Shown: positions 18,596-29,773, numbered from the stretch's first letter. The stretch: 64,000 nt of DNA from Gammaproteobacteria bacterium (GCA_030425195.1 JAUIAV010000006.1:203658-267657), one strand, 5' to 3'. The notes: generated from the sequence alone by a model not told the origin. A program made the numbers and translations.

Positions 18596-18676
18596 GTGTT
18601 TTTCCTTATCCAAATCGATTTGAGGAACCAGGTGAAACCCCGAGGCAAGCCGCCGGTGAGGAATCGCCTCGTTTAG
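18596..18676 (+). CDS. Possible 26-residue leader peptide before the HU gene
   Basis: An open frame from a GTG at 18596 to a TAG at 18674-18676, inside the long leader of the HU gene. GGGAGGAA lies about five bases before the GTG, a strong ribosome-binding site that no other gene uses. The peptide begins hydrophobic (VFFLIQIDL) and ends basic (Lys/Arg/Pro-rich). It overlaps the hairpin at 18641-18671. I do not recognise it; it may be a regulatory leader or chance. Confidence 0.35.
   Translation: MFFLIQIDLRNQVKPRGKPPVRNRLV
18641..18671 (+). promoter_or_regulatory. Leader hairpin upstream of the HU gene
   Basis: CGAGGC (18641-18646) pairs perfectly with GCCTCG (18666-18671) around a 19-base loop, within the 5' leader and ending 35 bases before the HU start codon. 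It lacks a U-tract, so it is not a terminator; it could affect translation or stability. Confidence 0.35.
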
Positions 18677-18705
18677 GCAAAAATCTTTAAAGGGATTACA
18701 GACCA

Positions 18706-19098
18706 ATGGCGACCAAGAAAGCACCGGCACGGAAGAAAGCACCGGCCAGGAAAAAAGCAGCCGCTCCGGCCAAGAAGCCGGCACCGGCCATCACCAGCAA
18801 GATGACCAAGACGGCCATCCTCGGTGAAATCGCAGAGAAAACCGACCTCTCCAAGGCGCAGGTTGGCGCCGTGCTCGACGAGCTGGAAACGCTCATCGAG
18901 CGTCACATCAAGAAGCGCGGCGTCGGCGAGTTCACGCTGCCCGGTCTGATGAAGATCAAGTCCGTCAAGCGTCCGGCCACCAAGAAGCGCATGGGTCGCA
19001 ACCCTGCCACCGGCGAAGAGATCGTCATCGGTCCGAAGCCGGCGAGCATCCGCGTCCGGGTGACCCCGCTGAAGAAGCTGAAGGAAATGGTCCTCTGA
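18706..19098 (+). CDS. HU/IHF-family DNA-binding protein with Lys/Ala-rich N-terminal tail
   Basis: A 130-residue nucleoid protein. Residues 1-30 form a histone-H1-like KKAPARKK/AAAPAKK tail. The rest is an HU fold (MTKTAILGEIAEKTDLSKAQVGAVLDELE) ending in a DNA-contacting arm with GRNPATGEEI. The tail is found in several gammaproteobacterial HU homologues and should increase non-specific DNA binding. The gene stands alone between its own promoter with a long leader and a strong terminator. Confidence 0.92.
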   Translation: MATKKAPARKKAPARKKAAAPAKKPAPAITSKMTKTAILGEIAEKTDLSKAQVGAVLDELETLIERHIKKRGVGEFTLPGLMKIKSVKRPATKKRMGRNPATGEEIVIGPKPASIRVRVTPLKKLKEMVL

Positions 19099-19121
19099 AC
19101 TGACCGCCAGCTTCCGAGCAG

Positions 19122-19146
19122 AAGGCCGCCCGGTGCGGCCTTTTTT
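19122..19146 (+). terminator. Rho-independent terminator after the HU gene
   Basis: AAGGCCGC (19122-19129) pairs with GCGGCC plus following T's (19135-19142), giving a GC-rich stem with a 5-base loop and a run of six T's at 19141-19146. It begins 24 bases after the HU stop codon. Confidence 0.9.
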
Positions 19147-19221
19147 GTGCCCGGATGCCCGGGTGCCGTCCGGACACATCGACGAAAAGACCTGATATCT
19201 TTGCCTGAGCGAGGAGATTCC

Positions 19222-20925
19222 ATGCGTCAGAGCCAGCTACTGCTCCCTACCCTGAAAGAGAACCCTGCCGACGCGGACGTGGCGAGCCACCGATTGATGC
19301 TGCGCGCCGGACTGATCCGCCAGGTGGCCGCCGGCGTCTATACCTGGCTGCCGCTCGGGCTCCGCGTGATCCGCAAGCTGGAAAACATCATCCGCGAGGA
19401 ATTGAACAGAAGCGGCGCTCAGGAGGTGCTCATGCCCGTCGTGCAGCCGGCGGAGCTCTGGGAGGAAACCGGACGCTGGGCGAAGATGGGACCGGAGCTG
19501 CTCCGTTTCGAGGATCGGCACGACCGGGATTTCTGTCTGGGCCCCACCCACGAGGAGATCATCACCGATCTGTTCCGCCGCGAGGTACACAGCTACAAGC
19601 AGCTGCCCTGTAATTTCTACCAGATCCAGACCAAGTTCCGGGACGAGATCCGGCCCCGCTTCGGCGTCATGCGGGCCAGAGAGTTCACCATGAAGGATGG
19701 CTATTCCTTCGATCTGGACCAGGCATCCTTCGACCGGACCTACCAGGGCATGTATGACTGCTACTGCCGCATTCTCTCCCGCATGGACCTGGATTTCCGG
19801 CCGGTGGAGGCAGACGCCGGCAACATCGGCGGCTCCAATACGCATGAGTTTCAGGTACTCGCGGAATCCGGGGAAGACACCATCGTCTATGCCACCGGTG
19901 GCGACTACGCAGCCAATCTGGAACGCGCGGTGGGGGCGCCGCCGTCCCCCCGACCCGAGCCCGGTGAGGCCATGCATACGGTGGATACCCCCGACTGCAC
20001 CACCATCGCTGCCGTCGGTGAACTGCTGTCGCTGCCCGAAACCCAGTGCGTGAAGACCATGCTGGTGCGGGGTGAGGATGGGCCCATCGCCATCGTCCTG
20101 CGCGGCGATCATGAGCTCAACGAGATCAAGGTGGGCAAGCTGCCCGGCGTGACGAACCCGGTTACCTTCGCCGAGGAATCCGAGATCATCTCTGCCGTCG
20201 GCTGCAGACCCGGCTCCATCGGACCGGTGAATCTCGCCGTTCCCTTCTATGTGGACGAATATGCCTACGCGGTGGCGGATTTCTGCTGCGGCGCGAACGA
20301 AGAAGGCCGGCACCATGTGAACGTGAACTGGGAGCGGGACCTCACCGTGGACGCCGGGCGGGTAGTGGACGCGAGAAACGTGGTGGCCGGCGAGCCCGCC
20401 CCGGACGGCCAGGGCACCCTCGCCTTTCTGCGCGGCATCGAAGTCGGCCACATCTTCCAGCTCGGCACCATCTACAGCGAAGCCATGGGTGCCGACGTGC
20501 TGGACCAGGACGGCAAGCCGCTGGTCCCCATCATGGGCTGCTACGGCATGGGCGTGACCCGGCTGGTGGCCGCCATCATCGAGCAAAACCATGACGAAGT
20601 CGGCATTAAATGGCCCGCGCCCGTTGCACCCTTCCATGTGCACATCGTCGCGCTCAACTACGGCAAATCGGAAGCCGTGCGCGAGGCGGCGGACGCGCTC
20701 TACCAGGCGTGTCTGGACGCGGACATGGAAGTGCTGCTCGACGACACCGACGACCGTCCCGGCGTGAAGTTCGCCGATGCGGATCTGATCGGCATTCCAC
20801 ACCGGATCACCGTCGGTGACCGGGCCCTCAAGGAGGGCAATGTGGAGTACAAGGCCAGAACGGGCGGCGAAGCCGAACCGGTGCCGGTCGCCGACATCCT
20901 CCGCCGCATCACACAGGAAGACTGA
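19222..20925 (+). CDS. proS: Prolyl-tRNA synthetase
   Basis: A 567-residue bacterial-type class II ProRS, close to the 572 residues of E. coli. Motif 1 region VLMPVVQPAELWEETGRW, motif 2 FRDEIRPRFGVMRAREFTMKD and motif 3 GCYGMGVTRLVAA are clear. An INS editing domain lies between motifs 2 and 3 (about residues 225-405), which removes mischarged alanine. The ATG at 19222 has GAGGAG upstream; the frame is open 25 codons earlier without support. It is followed 15 bp later by a lytic transglycosylase gene. Confidence 0.97.
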   Translation: MRQSQLLLPTLKENPADADVASHRLMLRAGLIRQVAAGVYTWLPLGLRVIRKLENIIREELNRSGAQEVLMPVVQPAELWEETGRWAKMGPELLRFEDRHDRDFCLGPTHEEIITDLFRREVHSYKQLPCNFYQIQTKFRDEIRPRFGVMRAREFTMKDGYSFDLDQASFDRTYQGMYDCYCRILSRMDLDFRPVEADAGNIGGSNTHEFQVLAESGEDTIVYATGGDYAANLERAVGAPPSPRPEPGEAMHTVDTPDCTTIAAVGELLSLPETQCVKTMLVRGEDGPIAIVLRGDHELNEIKVGKLPGVTNPVTFAEESEIISAVGCRPGSIGPVNLAVPFYVDEYAYAVADFCCGANEEGRHHVNVNWERDLTVDAGRVVDARNVVAGEPAPDGQGTLAFLRGIEVGHIFQLGTIYSEAMGADVLDQDGKPLVPIMGCYGMGVTRLVAAIIEQNHDEVGIKWPAPVAPFHVHIVALNYGKSEAVREAADALYQACLDADMEVLLDDTDDRPGVKFADADLIGIPHRITVGDRALKEGNVEYKARTGGEAEPVPVADILRRITQED

Positions 20926-20940
20926 TAACACGGGTTCCCG

Positions 20941-21657
20941 ATGACGACTCATCCGCGCCGAATCACCCCCGCAGCCAGGTCACTGCTTCTGGCGGCCGCC
21001 GTGCTGTGGGCCTGGTCGGGTTCAGGTGAGGTCGCGGCCGAGCCGGCCACCGCAACCGCGGAAATGCTCATCGTCGCGGATACCGCCCCGGAGAAGGATC
21101 AGGATCTGCTCGACAAGCTGGCCGCCACGCTTGCCGCCAATCACGTGGAAACCGACAGGTTCGACGCCCAGGTCTGGCTCATGGCCAGCGAATCGAGACT
21201 GGCCCGATACCTGGACGATCAGTCCGATCGCCTCAACCTGCTGCAGCTCGTCTACCGGGAAGCGCACCGCACGGCGCTGGACCCGGATCTGGTGCTGGCC
21301 GTCATGCAGGTGGAGAGCCACTTCGACCGCTACGCCATCTCCAGGGTCGGCGCGCAGGGTCTGATGCAGATCATGCCTTTCTGGCGCGCCGAGCTCGGAC
21401 GCCCTCAGGACAATCTGACCGAGGTGGAAACCAACATCATCTACGGCACCACCATCCTCGCCCACTACCTAGAGGTATCGAAGGGCGACCTGGTGGAGGC
21501 ACTCGGCCGTTACAACGGCTCGAAGGGACGCCTGCGCTATCCGGAGCTGGTGATCAGCGCCTGGCGCAAGCAGTGGCGCCACAAATCGTCGAGTGAGCTG
21601 CCCGAACTCCTGGCCAGCTGCGCCAACTACGGTCTGAAGGCCTGCCGCTACCGCTGA
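20941..21657 (+). CDS. Lytic transglycosylase, SLT domain
   Basis: A 238-residue exported protein: signal peptide (ARSLLLAAAVLWAWSGSGEVAAE), a helical region, then an SLT (Slt70-like) domain with the catalytic Glu in VMQVESHFDRYAIS, the GAQGLMQIMP motif and ALGRYNGSKG. It cleaves peptidoglycan glycan strands with formation of 1,6-anhydro ends. It lies 15 bp after proS, probably co-transcribed, and converges with a thioredoxin-like gene 3 bp away. Confidence 0.92.
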   Translation: MTTHPRRITPAARSLLLAAAVLWAWSGSGEVAAEPATATAEMLIVADTAPEKDQDLLDKLAATLAANHVETDRFDAQVWLMASESRLARYLDDQSDRLNLLQLVYREAHRTALDPDLVLAVMQVESHFDRYAISRVGAQGLMQIMPFWRAELGRPQDNLTEVETNIIYGTTILAHYLEVSKGDLVEALGRYNGSKGRLRYPELVISAWRKQWRHKSSSELPELLASCANYGLKACRYR

Positions 21658-21660
21658 ACG

Positions 21661-22116
21661 CTAAATCCCGGGGCCGGCGCCAATGGCCTTGATGAGGTCC
21701 TCGTAGTGCTGGGGTCCCACCAGCACCTCTGACAGCTCTCCCTCTGGCGTGACGATGAGGGTACTCGGCAGCACGGCCGGCTGCTCCACGGCCCAGCGCA
21801 TACGGGGATCTTCCACCAGCACCGGAAATTCGATCCCCATTTTCACCACCAGATCCTTCAGCGTGTCTCCGGTCAGGCCGTCATAGTTCACACCGAGCAC
21901 CACCGCACCCGTGGCCGCCCGCTCCGAGTGGAGCAGATTCAGCTCCGGAATCTCCTTGCGGCAGGGCGCGCACCATTCGGCCCAGTAGTTGATGATGAGC
22001 CAGCGTCCCTCCCAGTGCTCGAAGGGGACCTCGCTCCCGTCCGCGAGCCCGACGACGTCTCCCCGATCACATCCGGACAGCGTCAGAACGACGAGAAGAG
22101 ACACGAGCATACGCAT
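21661..22116 (-). CDS. TlpA-like thioredoxin-fold lipoprotein
   Basis: A 151-residue protein with a lipoprotein signal (MRMLVSLLVVLTLSGC) and a thioredoxin fold containing the redox site WCAPCRKE and the cis-Pro loop AVLPSTLIV. It probably acts as a periplasm-facing disulfide reductase or oxidase. The start at 22116 was chosen because the hydrophobic signal starts there and it avoids overlap with the upstream BrkB-type gene, 22 bp away on the same strand. Confidence 0.9.
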   Translation of the reverse strand: MRMLVSLLVVLTLSGCDRGDVVGLADGSEVPFEHWEGRWLIINYWAEWCAPCRKEIPELNLLHSERAATGAVVLGVNYDGLTGDTLKDLVVKMGIEFPVLVEDPRMRWAVEQPAVLPSTLIVTPEGELSEVLVGPQHYEDLIKAIGAGPGI

Positions 22117-22138
22117 GGTTTGACTCCAACTTCCGATT

Positions 22139-23440
22139 TCAGGCCTGTTCGACCCGGGCAAATACCGTATCCAGTGAAACCGACATCTGATTCGAGCCGA
22201 ACTGCACCAGGGATTTCAGCGGCTCCACCACGTGATCCATGTCGCGCACCCGTGCAAGCGATTCCATATCGAGATCGTCCGGCAGCCTCCGGTAGAGGTC
22301 CCAGAGCGTCAGACTCTTCAGGCTCCGGCCGAGAATCCAGATTTCATCCGCATAGCGCAGCACCTTCAGCTCGAGCAGGACCTTGAGCAGACGCTCGCGT
22401 TCTCCCGTGCGCAGCTTCACGCTGTCTTCGATGTCCGCATCGGACAGTCCCCGTCCTTCCAGGTGCGCGGCGTAGAGCAGCTCGAGCACCCGCGCGCATT
22501 TGATCAGAACCGGTTCGGTGGGTTCCAGGTCGAGCTCGGGCTTGAGGCCGAGCGTGCGGACCACGATGGCGCCGGAGAGGATGAGCACCCAGACCATGTA
22601 CATCCACAGCAGAAAGAAAGGTGCTGCGGCGAAGGCCCCGTAGATGGAGGCCATGCTGGAGTTGGCTGCGACTGCGTTGAAGATCTGCTTCGCGATCTCC
22701 ATTGCCCCCATGGCCAGCAGCCCGCCGAACAGCGCGTGACGGACTTTCACCTTCGTGTTCGGCATTGCGAAATACAGCACCGTGAAACCGAAGAACGTGA
22801 GAATTGCGGGCAGATAGCTCAACAGCAGCGTACTGAGCCCGAACACGTCCAGATCCGTCATCAGCGGCAGCGACGTCACGTACACGCTGATCAGAATGCC
22901 GCCCATGATCATGGGCGGTCCGAGTGACATCACCCCCCAGTAAACGAGCAACCGCTGCAGGCCTCTGCGCGGCTCGGCCACCTCCCAGATGGTGTTGAAG
23001 GTGCTTTCGATGGTGACGAGCAGCATGAAGGTGGTGAAGAACAGAAAAGCGAATCCCAGAATCGACAGCCCGCGGGCCCGATCGGAAAAATTCGACAGGT
23101 ACTCGCGGACCGCCTCCGAGCTGCTCGGCACGAAATTCTGAAACAGAAAGGTCTCGATCCGTTCGATGACGCCATCGTAGGCGGGCAGGATGGACAGCAT
23201 GGCGTAGGCCACCGTCATCATCGGGACCACGGCGAAGAGAGTGGTGTAGGTCAGAGCCGCTGCCCGGGTGGTGCAGTCGTACTCGAAGAACTGGCCGACC
23301 AGCCGTTCGAGATACCAGCGCAGAGTCATCGCGAACCGGACGAGTGCGTCCCTGAGCTCGAGAGAGAGTCCCAACGGGCCCGTGGGCCCGGGCTTGCCCG
23401 CACCCGGTCCCGACCCTGCCTTTTCACCGACCCAGCTCAT
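22139..23440 (-). CDS. YihY/BrkB-family inner-membrane protein
   Basis: A 433-residue protein with about six transmembrane helices and family motifs RAAALTYTTLFAVVPMM near residue 60 and SIYGAFAAAPFFLLWMYMVW further on. A soluble C-terminal extension (about residues 300-433) resembles a winged-helix segment. The family was once called ribonuclease BN or virulence factor BrkB; the actual function is not settled. It is divergent from a flavodoxin-like gene with 53 bp between the starts. Confidence 0.92.
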   Translation of the reverse strand: MSWVGEKAGSGPGAGKPGPTGPLGLSLELRDALVRFAMTLRWYLERLVGQFFEYDCTTRAAALTYTTLFAVVPMMTVAYAMLSILPAYDGVIERIETFLFQNFVPSSSEAVREYLSNFSDRARGLSILGFAFLFFTTFMLLVTIESTFNTIWEVAEPRRGLQRLLVYWGVMSLGPPMIMGGILISVYVTSLPLMTDLDVFGLSTLLLSYLPAILTFFGFTVLYFAMPNTKVKVRHALFGGLLAMGAMEIAKQIFNAVAANSSMASIYGAFAAAPFFLLWMYMVWVLILSGAIVVRTLGLKPELDLEPTEPVLIKCARVLELLYAAHLEGRGLSDADIEDSVKLRTGERERLLKVLLELKVLRYADEIWILGRSLKSLTLWDLYRRLPDDLDMESLARVRDMDHVVEPLKSLVQFGSNQMSVSLDTVFARVEQA

Positions 23441-23472
23441 ACAATGCTCGCCACCGCTTCAGACGATATTGA

Positions 23473-24460
<988 letters not shown>

Positions 24461-24467
<7 letters not shown>

Positions 24468-24796
24468 ATCACCGGCGGTGGCGGCGCGGCCTCTTCCTGG
24501 TCCTCTTCGATGGTCTGCACCGCATAGCGGCGGGTAACGATCTCGCCGGATACCACGTTCGGCAGCGCCTGAAGAAACTCGTCCATGTGCTCGGTCTGGA
24601 AGTGCTCCATGAGCGCCTCCATGGACTCCCACTCCTGAAAGAGCATCAGGGTGTTCGGGTCGGACAGTCCCACGTAGAAATCATAGGAAATGCAGCCCGG
24701 CTCCGCCTGGGTGGCTTCCGTCATCCGCCGCGCAAGAGACAGCGCTTCCTCCCGGCACTCCGGCCGGACCGGGATCGTCCCATGAACGATGATCAC
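24461..24796 (-). CDS. Antibiotic biosynthesis monooxygenase (ABM)-fold protein
   Basis: A 111-residue ferredoxin-like ABM-domain protein with TEATQAEPGCISYDFYV and LFQEWESMEALMEHFQTEHM, as in YgiN-type quinol monooxygenases. It starts at a GTG that overlaps the stop of the acyl-CoA synthetase gene (GTGA), with GGGAG upstream. The C-terminus is a short acidic and proline tail. The substrate is unknown. It is the last gene of an operon with a racemase-like CoA-transferase fold protein and a propionyl-CoA synthetase. Confidence 0.85.
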
Positions 24797-26685
24797 ATCA
24801 CTCCCCTGTCTCTCAGGTGCGCCTCGATCTCCGGAACGATGGCAGGATCGTCGATGGTCGAAGGGACCGTGTAGGGGACACCGTCGATCATCTTCCTCAG
24901 AGTCGCCCGGAGAATCTTGCCTGAACGCGTCTTCGGGAGCCGTTCGACGATCACCACCCGCTTGAAATTGGCGAAAGCGCCCACGGCCTGGCGGATCCTC
25001 TGGATGAGTTCCTTTTCGAGCTCGTCGGCAGAAACGTTCACGCCGTCCTTGAGCAGCACGAGTCCGAGCGGTATCTGCCCCTTGTCCGCATCGGCAACCC
25101 CCACCACGGCGCACTCGGCCACCGCCGGATGCTCCGCCACCACCTCCTCCATGGCGCCGGTGGAGAGCCTGTGTCCGGCCACGTTGATGACGTCGTCCAT
25201 GCGACCCATGATGTAGACGTATCCGTCCTCGTCCCGGTAACCCTCGTCACCGGTGAGATAGAAACCCTCGTACGCAGACCAGTACGCGTCCAGATAACGC
25301 TGATGATCACCCCAGATCGTGGGCAGGGCCCCCGGAGGCAGCGGTTCCCTGATCACCACTGCGCCTTCGTCATTGGGGCCCACCTCCCTGCCCTGCTCAT
25401 CCAGGATCCGGAGATCGTATCCCGGCACCGGCAGCGTCGGTGATCCGGGCTTGGTTTCCAAGAGCTCCACTCCGGCCATGTTCGCGCACATGGACCAGCC
25501 CGTCTCCGTCTGCCACCAGTGATCGATCACCGGAATGTGCAGGTGATCTTCGAGCCAGTGATAGGTGGGGGGATCGAGCCGCTCGCCGGCAACGAACTGA
25601 TAGGTGAGCGACGAGATGTCGTACCGGTCTTTCAGGCGGCAGTCCGGGTCCTCTTTCTTGATGGCCCGGAAGGCGGTGGGTGCGACGAAGAAGCTCCGCA
25701 CTCCGTGGTCCTGAATCACCCGCCAGTAGACACCGGCGTCCGGAGTCCGCACCGGCTTGCCTTCGAACAGCACACTCGTGCAGCCGCGCAGGAGCGGCCC
25801 GTACACGATGTACGAGTGCCCGACCACCCAGCCCACGTCGGAGGCTGCCCAGAAAACGTCACCCACGTCGCAGTCGTAAATGGCCTTCATGCTGTAATGC
25901 AGGGCCACCGCATGCCCGCCATTGTCCCGCACCACACCCTTCGGCTTCCCCGTAGTTCCGGAGGTATAGAGAATGTAGAGCGGATCCGTTGCGTCCACCG
26001 GCGTGCAGGCGACGGGTTCGGCCTCAGACAGCCAGGCCTGCCAGTCCAGGTCCCCCGGCCGGTCGAGCTCGGCTTCCACCTGCGGCCTCTGCAGCACCAC
26101 GGTGTGGGCCGGCTTGTGCTCCGCCAGGTCCACCGCCTCGTCCACCAGCGGCTTGTAGGGGATCACCGTGCTCACTTCGATGCCGCAGGAGGCACAGAGC
26201 ACGGCCTTCGGGGCGGCATCGTCGATCCGGGTCGCCAGCTCCGGCGGCGCGAAGCCGCCGAACACCACCGAGTGAATGGCGCCGATCCGGGCGCACGCCA
26301 GCATGGCGATCGCGGCTTCCGGAACCATGGGCATGTAGACGATCACCCGGTCGCCCTTCCCGACGCCGAGGCCGGCAAGCGCCCCGGCGGTCAGTGCCAC
26401 CTGCTCGAGCAGTTCCCGATACGTGATCTTCTGGACCTGCCCGGTCACCGGGGAGTCGTAGATCAGCGCGACCTGATCACCCCGCCCGGCTTCCACGTGG
26501 GCGTCGAGCGCCATGTGGCAGGTATTCATGCGGCCGCCTGCAAACCAGCGCCAGGCACCATTGTCGTCCTGACTCAGGATCCGGGCAGGGTCAGGCGCTT
26601 CGAACCAGGGCAGCGCGCGGGCCTGCTCCGACCAGAATCCCTCCGGGTCTCTGAGAGAGCGCTCATACTCCGTCGCGTAGCTCAT
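24793..26685 (-). CDS. prpE: Propionyl-CoA synthetase-like AMP-forming ligase
   Basis: A 630-residue acyl-adenylating enzyme. It has the ACAS N-terminus (YERSLRDPEGFWSEQA), the ATP-binding loop YTSGTTGKPKG near residue 250, YLTGDEGYRDEDGYVYIMGRMDD, and the catalytic Lys in PKTRSGKILR. Among short-chain ligases it resembles PrpE/ACSS3 more than acetyl-CoA synthetase, so propionate is the likely substrate. The start at 26685 follows the family N-terminus and lies 8 bp after the CaiB-like gene. Confidence 0.88.
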   Translation of the reverse strand: MSYATEYERSLRDPEGFWSEQARALPWFEAPDPARILSQDDNGAWRWFAGGRMNTCHMALDAHVEAGRGDQVALIYDSPVTGQVQKITYRELLEQVALTAGALAGLGVGKGDRVIVYMPMVPEAAIAMLACARIGAIHSVVFGGFAPPELATRIDDAAPKAVLCASCGIEVSTVIPYKPLVDEAVDLAEHKPAHTVVLQRPQVEAELDRPGDLDWQAWLSEAEPVACTPVDATDPLYILYTSGTTGKPKGVVRDNGGHAVALHYSMKAIYDCDVGDVFWAASDVGWVVGHSYIVYGPLLRGCTSVLFEGKPVRTPDAGVYWRVIQDHGVRSFFVAPTAFRAIKKEDPDCRLKDRYDISSLTYQFVAGERLDPPTYHWLEDHLHIPVIDHWWQTETGWSMCANMAGVELLETKPGSPTLPVPGYDLRILDEQGREVGPNDEGAVVIREPLPPGALPTIWGDHQRYLDAYWSAYEGFYLTGDEGYRDEDGYVYIMGRMDDVINVAGHRLSTGAMEEVVAEHPAVAECAVVGVADADKGQIPLGLVLLKDGVNVSADELEKELIQRIRQAVGAFANFKRVVIVERLPKTRSGKILRATLRKMIDGVPYTVPSTIDDPAIVPEIEAHLRDRGVM

Positions 26686-26692
26686 GATCCGG

Positions 26693-27820
26693 TCAGCCGA
26701 CCGCACCCGCTTCTTTCAGCGCCGCCACTTCGTCGGCGGAGAATCCGCAGTCCTTCAGAACCGCTTCCGTATCCGCACCCGGCGGGTGCGCCGCGTGGGA
26801 AATCTCCGGCACCGTGCGGGAGAAACGGGGCGAAGGCGCGGGCTGCACCACGCCGTCCACCTCGACGAAGGTGTTTCTGGCCCTGTTGTGCGGATGATCG
26901 GGCGCTTCGAAGATCGACAGCACCGGTGCGAAGCAGACGTCCGTGCCTTCCATGATCTCGCACCACTCGGCCTGGGTCTTCGATCTGAAGACGCCGATCA
27001 GCTCTTCTTTCAGCGCCGGCCACTGACCCGGATCCATCTGCGGTGCGAAACGCTCCGGGTCGAGCGCCGCCTTTTCCACCAGCAGCGCATAGAATTGGGG
27101 CTCGATGGAGCCGATACAGATGGCCTTGCCGTCGCTGGTTTCGTAGGTGTCGTAGAAATGCGCTCCGCCGTCCAGCATGTTGGTGCCGCGCTGATCGCTG
27201 AACCGGTCCACGGCGGCCATGGTGAAGAACATGGCCATCAGCGATGCCGCGCCATCCACCATGGCAGCATCGACCACCTGACCTTTTCCGGACTTCTGCG
27301 CCTCCAGAAGCGCACACACCATGCCGTAGGCCAGCAGCATGCCGCCGCCACCGAAATCCCCCACCAGATTCAGCGGTGGAACGGGCCGCTCGCCGGGGCG
27401 GCCGATGGCATGCAGGGCGCCTGCAAGACCGATGTAGTTGATGTCGTGCCCGGCGGCCTGGGCCATGGGGCCGTCCTGACCCCAGCCCGTCATGCGGCCG
27501 TAAACCAGCTTCCCGTTGCGGGCCATGCAGTCTTCGGGACCCAGTCCAAGGCGCTCGGTGACGCCGGGGCGGAAACCTTCGAACAGGCCGTCCGCGCTTT
27601 CAACCAGCTTGAGGACGGTCTCCACGCCTTCCGCACTCTTGAGATTCACGGCAATGGAGCGGCGGTTCCGGGCCAGCACATCCCTGGGTGCAGGTGCGCC
27701 GGGCGCGAGCCGGTCGACCCTGATGACTTCCGCGCCCATGTCCGAGAGCATCATGCCGCAGAATGGTCCCGGCCCGATCCCGGCCAGCTCGATGATGCGG
27801 ATACCCTGCAGTGGTCCCAT
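26693..27820 (-). CDS. CaiB/BaiF family protein, alpha-methylacyl-CoA racemase type
   Basis: A 375-residue family III CoA-transferase-fold protein. [22 protein letters not shown] is the N-terminal family motif. [14 protein letters not shown] holds the His and following Asp/Asn-Tyr used by alpha-methylacyl-CoA racemases, and [11 protein letters not shown] follows. It would interconvert (R)- and (S)-2-methylacyl-CoA, a step needed for beta-oxidation of branched chains, which release propionyl-CoA. This fits the downstream propionyl-CoA synthetase. Confidence 0.88.
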   Translation of the reverse strand: MGPLQGIRIIELAGIGPGPFCGMMLSDMGAEVIRVDRLAPGAPAPRDVLARNRRSIAVNLKSAEGVETVLKLVESADGLFEGFRPGVTERLGLGPEDCMARNGKLVYGRMTGWGQDGPMAQAAGHDINYIGLAGALHAIGRPGERPVPPLNLVGDFGGGGMLLAYGMVCALLEAQKSGKGQVVDAAMVDGAASLMAMFFTMAAVDRFSDQRGTNMLDGGAHFYDTYETSDGKAICIGSIEPQFYALLVEKAALDPERFAPQMDPGQWPALKEELIGVFRSKTQAEWCEIMEGTDVCFAPVLSIFEAPDHPHNRARNTFVEVDGVVQPAPSPRFSRTVPEISHAAHPPGADTEAVLKDCGFSADEVAALKEAGAVG

Positions 27821-27857
27821 GTGAATCCCCCTTACTCGAAGTTGTTCAGATTGGTTT

Positions 27858-29687
27858 TCAGCCAGTGTAACGGCGGGCCGTATCCGTGGACAGATCAGCC
27901 GGGACGGACTCGCCGTCGTTCATCCTGGCGTCGGCGAACTGAATCCGCACGAACCGGGCGTAGAGCTCGCTGGTTCCGAGCAGCTCGTCGTGGGTCCCGG
28001 AGGCCACCAGACGGCCGTTTTCCAGAACCAGGATCCGGTCCGCCTGGCGCACGGTGGAGAGCCGGTGGGCGATGACCAGAATGGTCCGCTCGCCGTGCAT
28101 CTCCTTCAGGCTTTCCCGGATGTGGGCCTCGCTCTGGGCGTCCAGGGCGCTGGTCGCCTCGTCGAGCAGCAGGATGTGCGGATCCACGAGCAGAGCCCGG
28201 GCGATGGCGAGACGCTGACGCTGACCGCCGGAGAGTCCGACGCCGCCTTCCCCGACCCGGGTCTCGAGCCCGTCGGGCAGGGCGGCGACGAACTCCGACG
28301 CATGCGCCACCGCCAGGGCCCGGGCAATCTCGGTGTCCCCGGCATCCGGATGGCCGTAAAGCAGATTGTCCCGGAGGGTGCCCGCAAACAGCACCGGGTC
28401 CTGAGGAACGAACCCCACCAGATCCCGCAGCTGCTCGAGCCGCATGCCGGTCAGGGGCACACCGCCGATCTCGATGGTGCCGGCAACCGGGTCGTAGAAG
28501 CGCTGCAGCAGATCGAGCAGGGTGCTCTTGCCGGCCCCGGAGGGTCCCACCACCGCTACCATTTCCCCGGCAGCCACCTCGAACGACACGTCTTCGAGCA
28601 CCGGGTCCCCGGCACGGGTCGGATAGGCAAAATCCAGATGGCTCACCCGGACATCGAAGGGTTTGACCGGCTGGCGGGGTTCATCCGGTTCCGGCAGCAG
28701 ACTTTCGGCACCGAGCAGCTCCAGCAGCCGTTCCGTCGCACCTGCCGCCCGCTGCAGGTCGCTGTAGACCTCACTGATGGCGCCCACGGAGCCGGCGACG
28801 ATGAAGGCATAGAAGATGAATGCCGCCAGCTCGCCCGGTGTGATACGGCCGGCCAGTACGTCCTGCCCGCCCACCCAGAGCATGGTGGCAACGGCGCAGA
28901 GAACCAGCAGCATGACCACGGCGACCAGAACGGAACGCTGCCGGATCCGCCGGACGGCCACCCGGAAAGCCAGCTCCACCCGTTCGCCGAACGCCCGTTC
29001 GTCCTCCGGCTGATGATTGAAGGACTGCACAATCTTGATCTGCCTGAGCGATTCCCCGGCGTAGCTCCCCACATCGGCGAGACGGTCCTGGCTGGTTCGG
29101 GACAGCCGGCGCACGCTCCGGCCGAACAGGATCACCGGAGCGACCACGAACGGCACGCTGGCCACCACGATGAGCGAGAGCTTGGCATTGGTCACGAACA
29201 GGAGCACCAGACCGCCCACGAACATGAGCGCGTTTCTGAGCGCGATGGAAACGGACGATCCGATCACCGTCTGCAGCAGGGTGGTATCCGTGGTGATCCG
29301 GGACTGAATCTCCGTGGGCTGGTTCTGCTCGAAGAAAGCCGGATGCAGTCGCAGGAGGTGCGCAAAGACCGCCTGCCGGATGTCGGCGCTGACCCGCTCC
29401 CCCACCCAGGAGACGAAATAGAAGCGTGCGAAGGTGCCGGCCGTCAGCAGGATCACGAGCACGGCGAAAACGCCGATACTCTCCACCAGCAGGGTGCCCG
29501 ATCCGTCACCGAAGCCCTGATCGATCACCAGCCTCATCCCCTGGCCGATGGACAGGGTCACCGTCGCCGTCAGCACCAGGGCGATGCTGGCGAACACCAC
29601 CTGAGCTCTGTACGGCAACAGAAACTTCCACGCCCCCCGGAGTTTCTGAAGCTCCCGGGAGACTGGTCTGTCCAGTCCATCATCCAT
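27858..29687 (-). CDS. ABC transporter, fused permease and ATPase (MsbA/lipid exporter type)
   Basis: A 609-residue half-transporter: six transmembrane helices (about residues 20-310), then an ATPase domain with Walker [10 protein letters not shown]-loop [11 protein letters not shown], signature LSGGQ, Walker B ILLLDEAT and H-loop VIAHRLST. It is a homodimeric type IV exporter, of the subfamily annotated as lipid A or multidrug exporters. The ATG at 29687 was chosen; the frame is open 11 codons more. It is divergent from the esterase gene. Confidence 0.93.
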   Translation of the reverse strand: MDDGLDRPVSRELQKLRGAWKFLLPYRAQVVFASIALVLTATVTLSIGQGMRLVIDQGFGDGSGTLLVESIGVFAVLVILLTAGTFARFYFVSWVGERVSADIRQAVFAHLLRLHPAFFEQNQPTEIQSRITTDTTLLQTVIGSSVSIALRNALMFVGGLVLLFVTNAKLSLIVVASVPFVVAPVILFGRSVRRLSRTSQDRLADVGSYAGESLRQIKIVQSFNHQPEDERAFGERVELAFRVAVRRIRQRSVLVAVVMLLVLCAVATMLWVGGQDVLAGRITPGELAAFIFYAFIVAGSVGAISEVYSDLQRAAGATERLLELLGAESLLPEPDEPRQPVKPFDVRVSHLDFAYPTRAGDPVLEDVSFEVAAGEMVAVVGPSGAGKSTLLDLLQRFYDPVAGTIEIGGVPLTGMRLEQLRDLVGFVPQDPVLFAGTLRDNLLYGHPDAGDTEIARALAVAHASEFVAALPDGLETRVGEGGVGLSGGQRQRLAIARALLVDPHILLLDEATSALDAQSEAHIRESLKEMHGERTILVIAHRLSTVRQADRILVLENGRLVASGTHDELLGTSELYARFVRIQFADARMNDGESVPADLSTDTARRYTG

Positions 29688-29773
29688 GCGGTCATTATCA
29701 CACGGATCCCCGGAACCCATTCAGAGTAATTGGCCGCGGGACGCATCCCGGTCGAGCCCGTATACTGGCCTTC

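Noticed and set aside
22117..22161. Longer start for the thioredoxin-like lipoprotein
   Set aside because: It would overlap the BrkB-type gene and put 15 polar residues before an otherwise complete lipoprotein signal.
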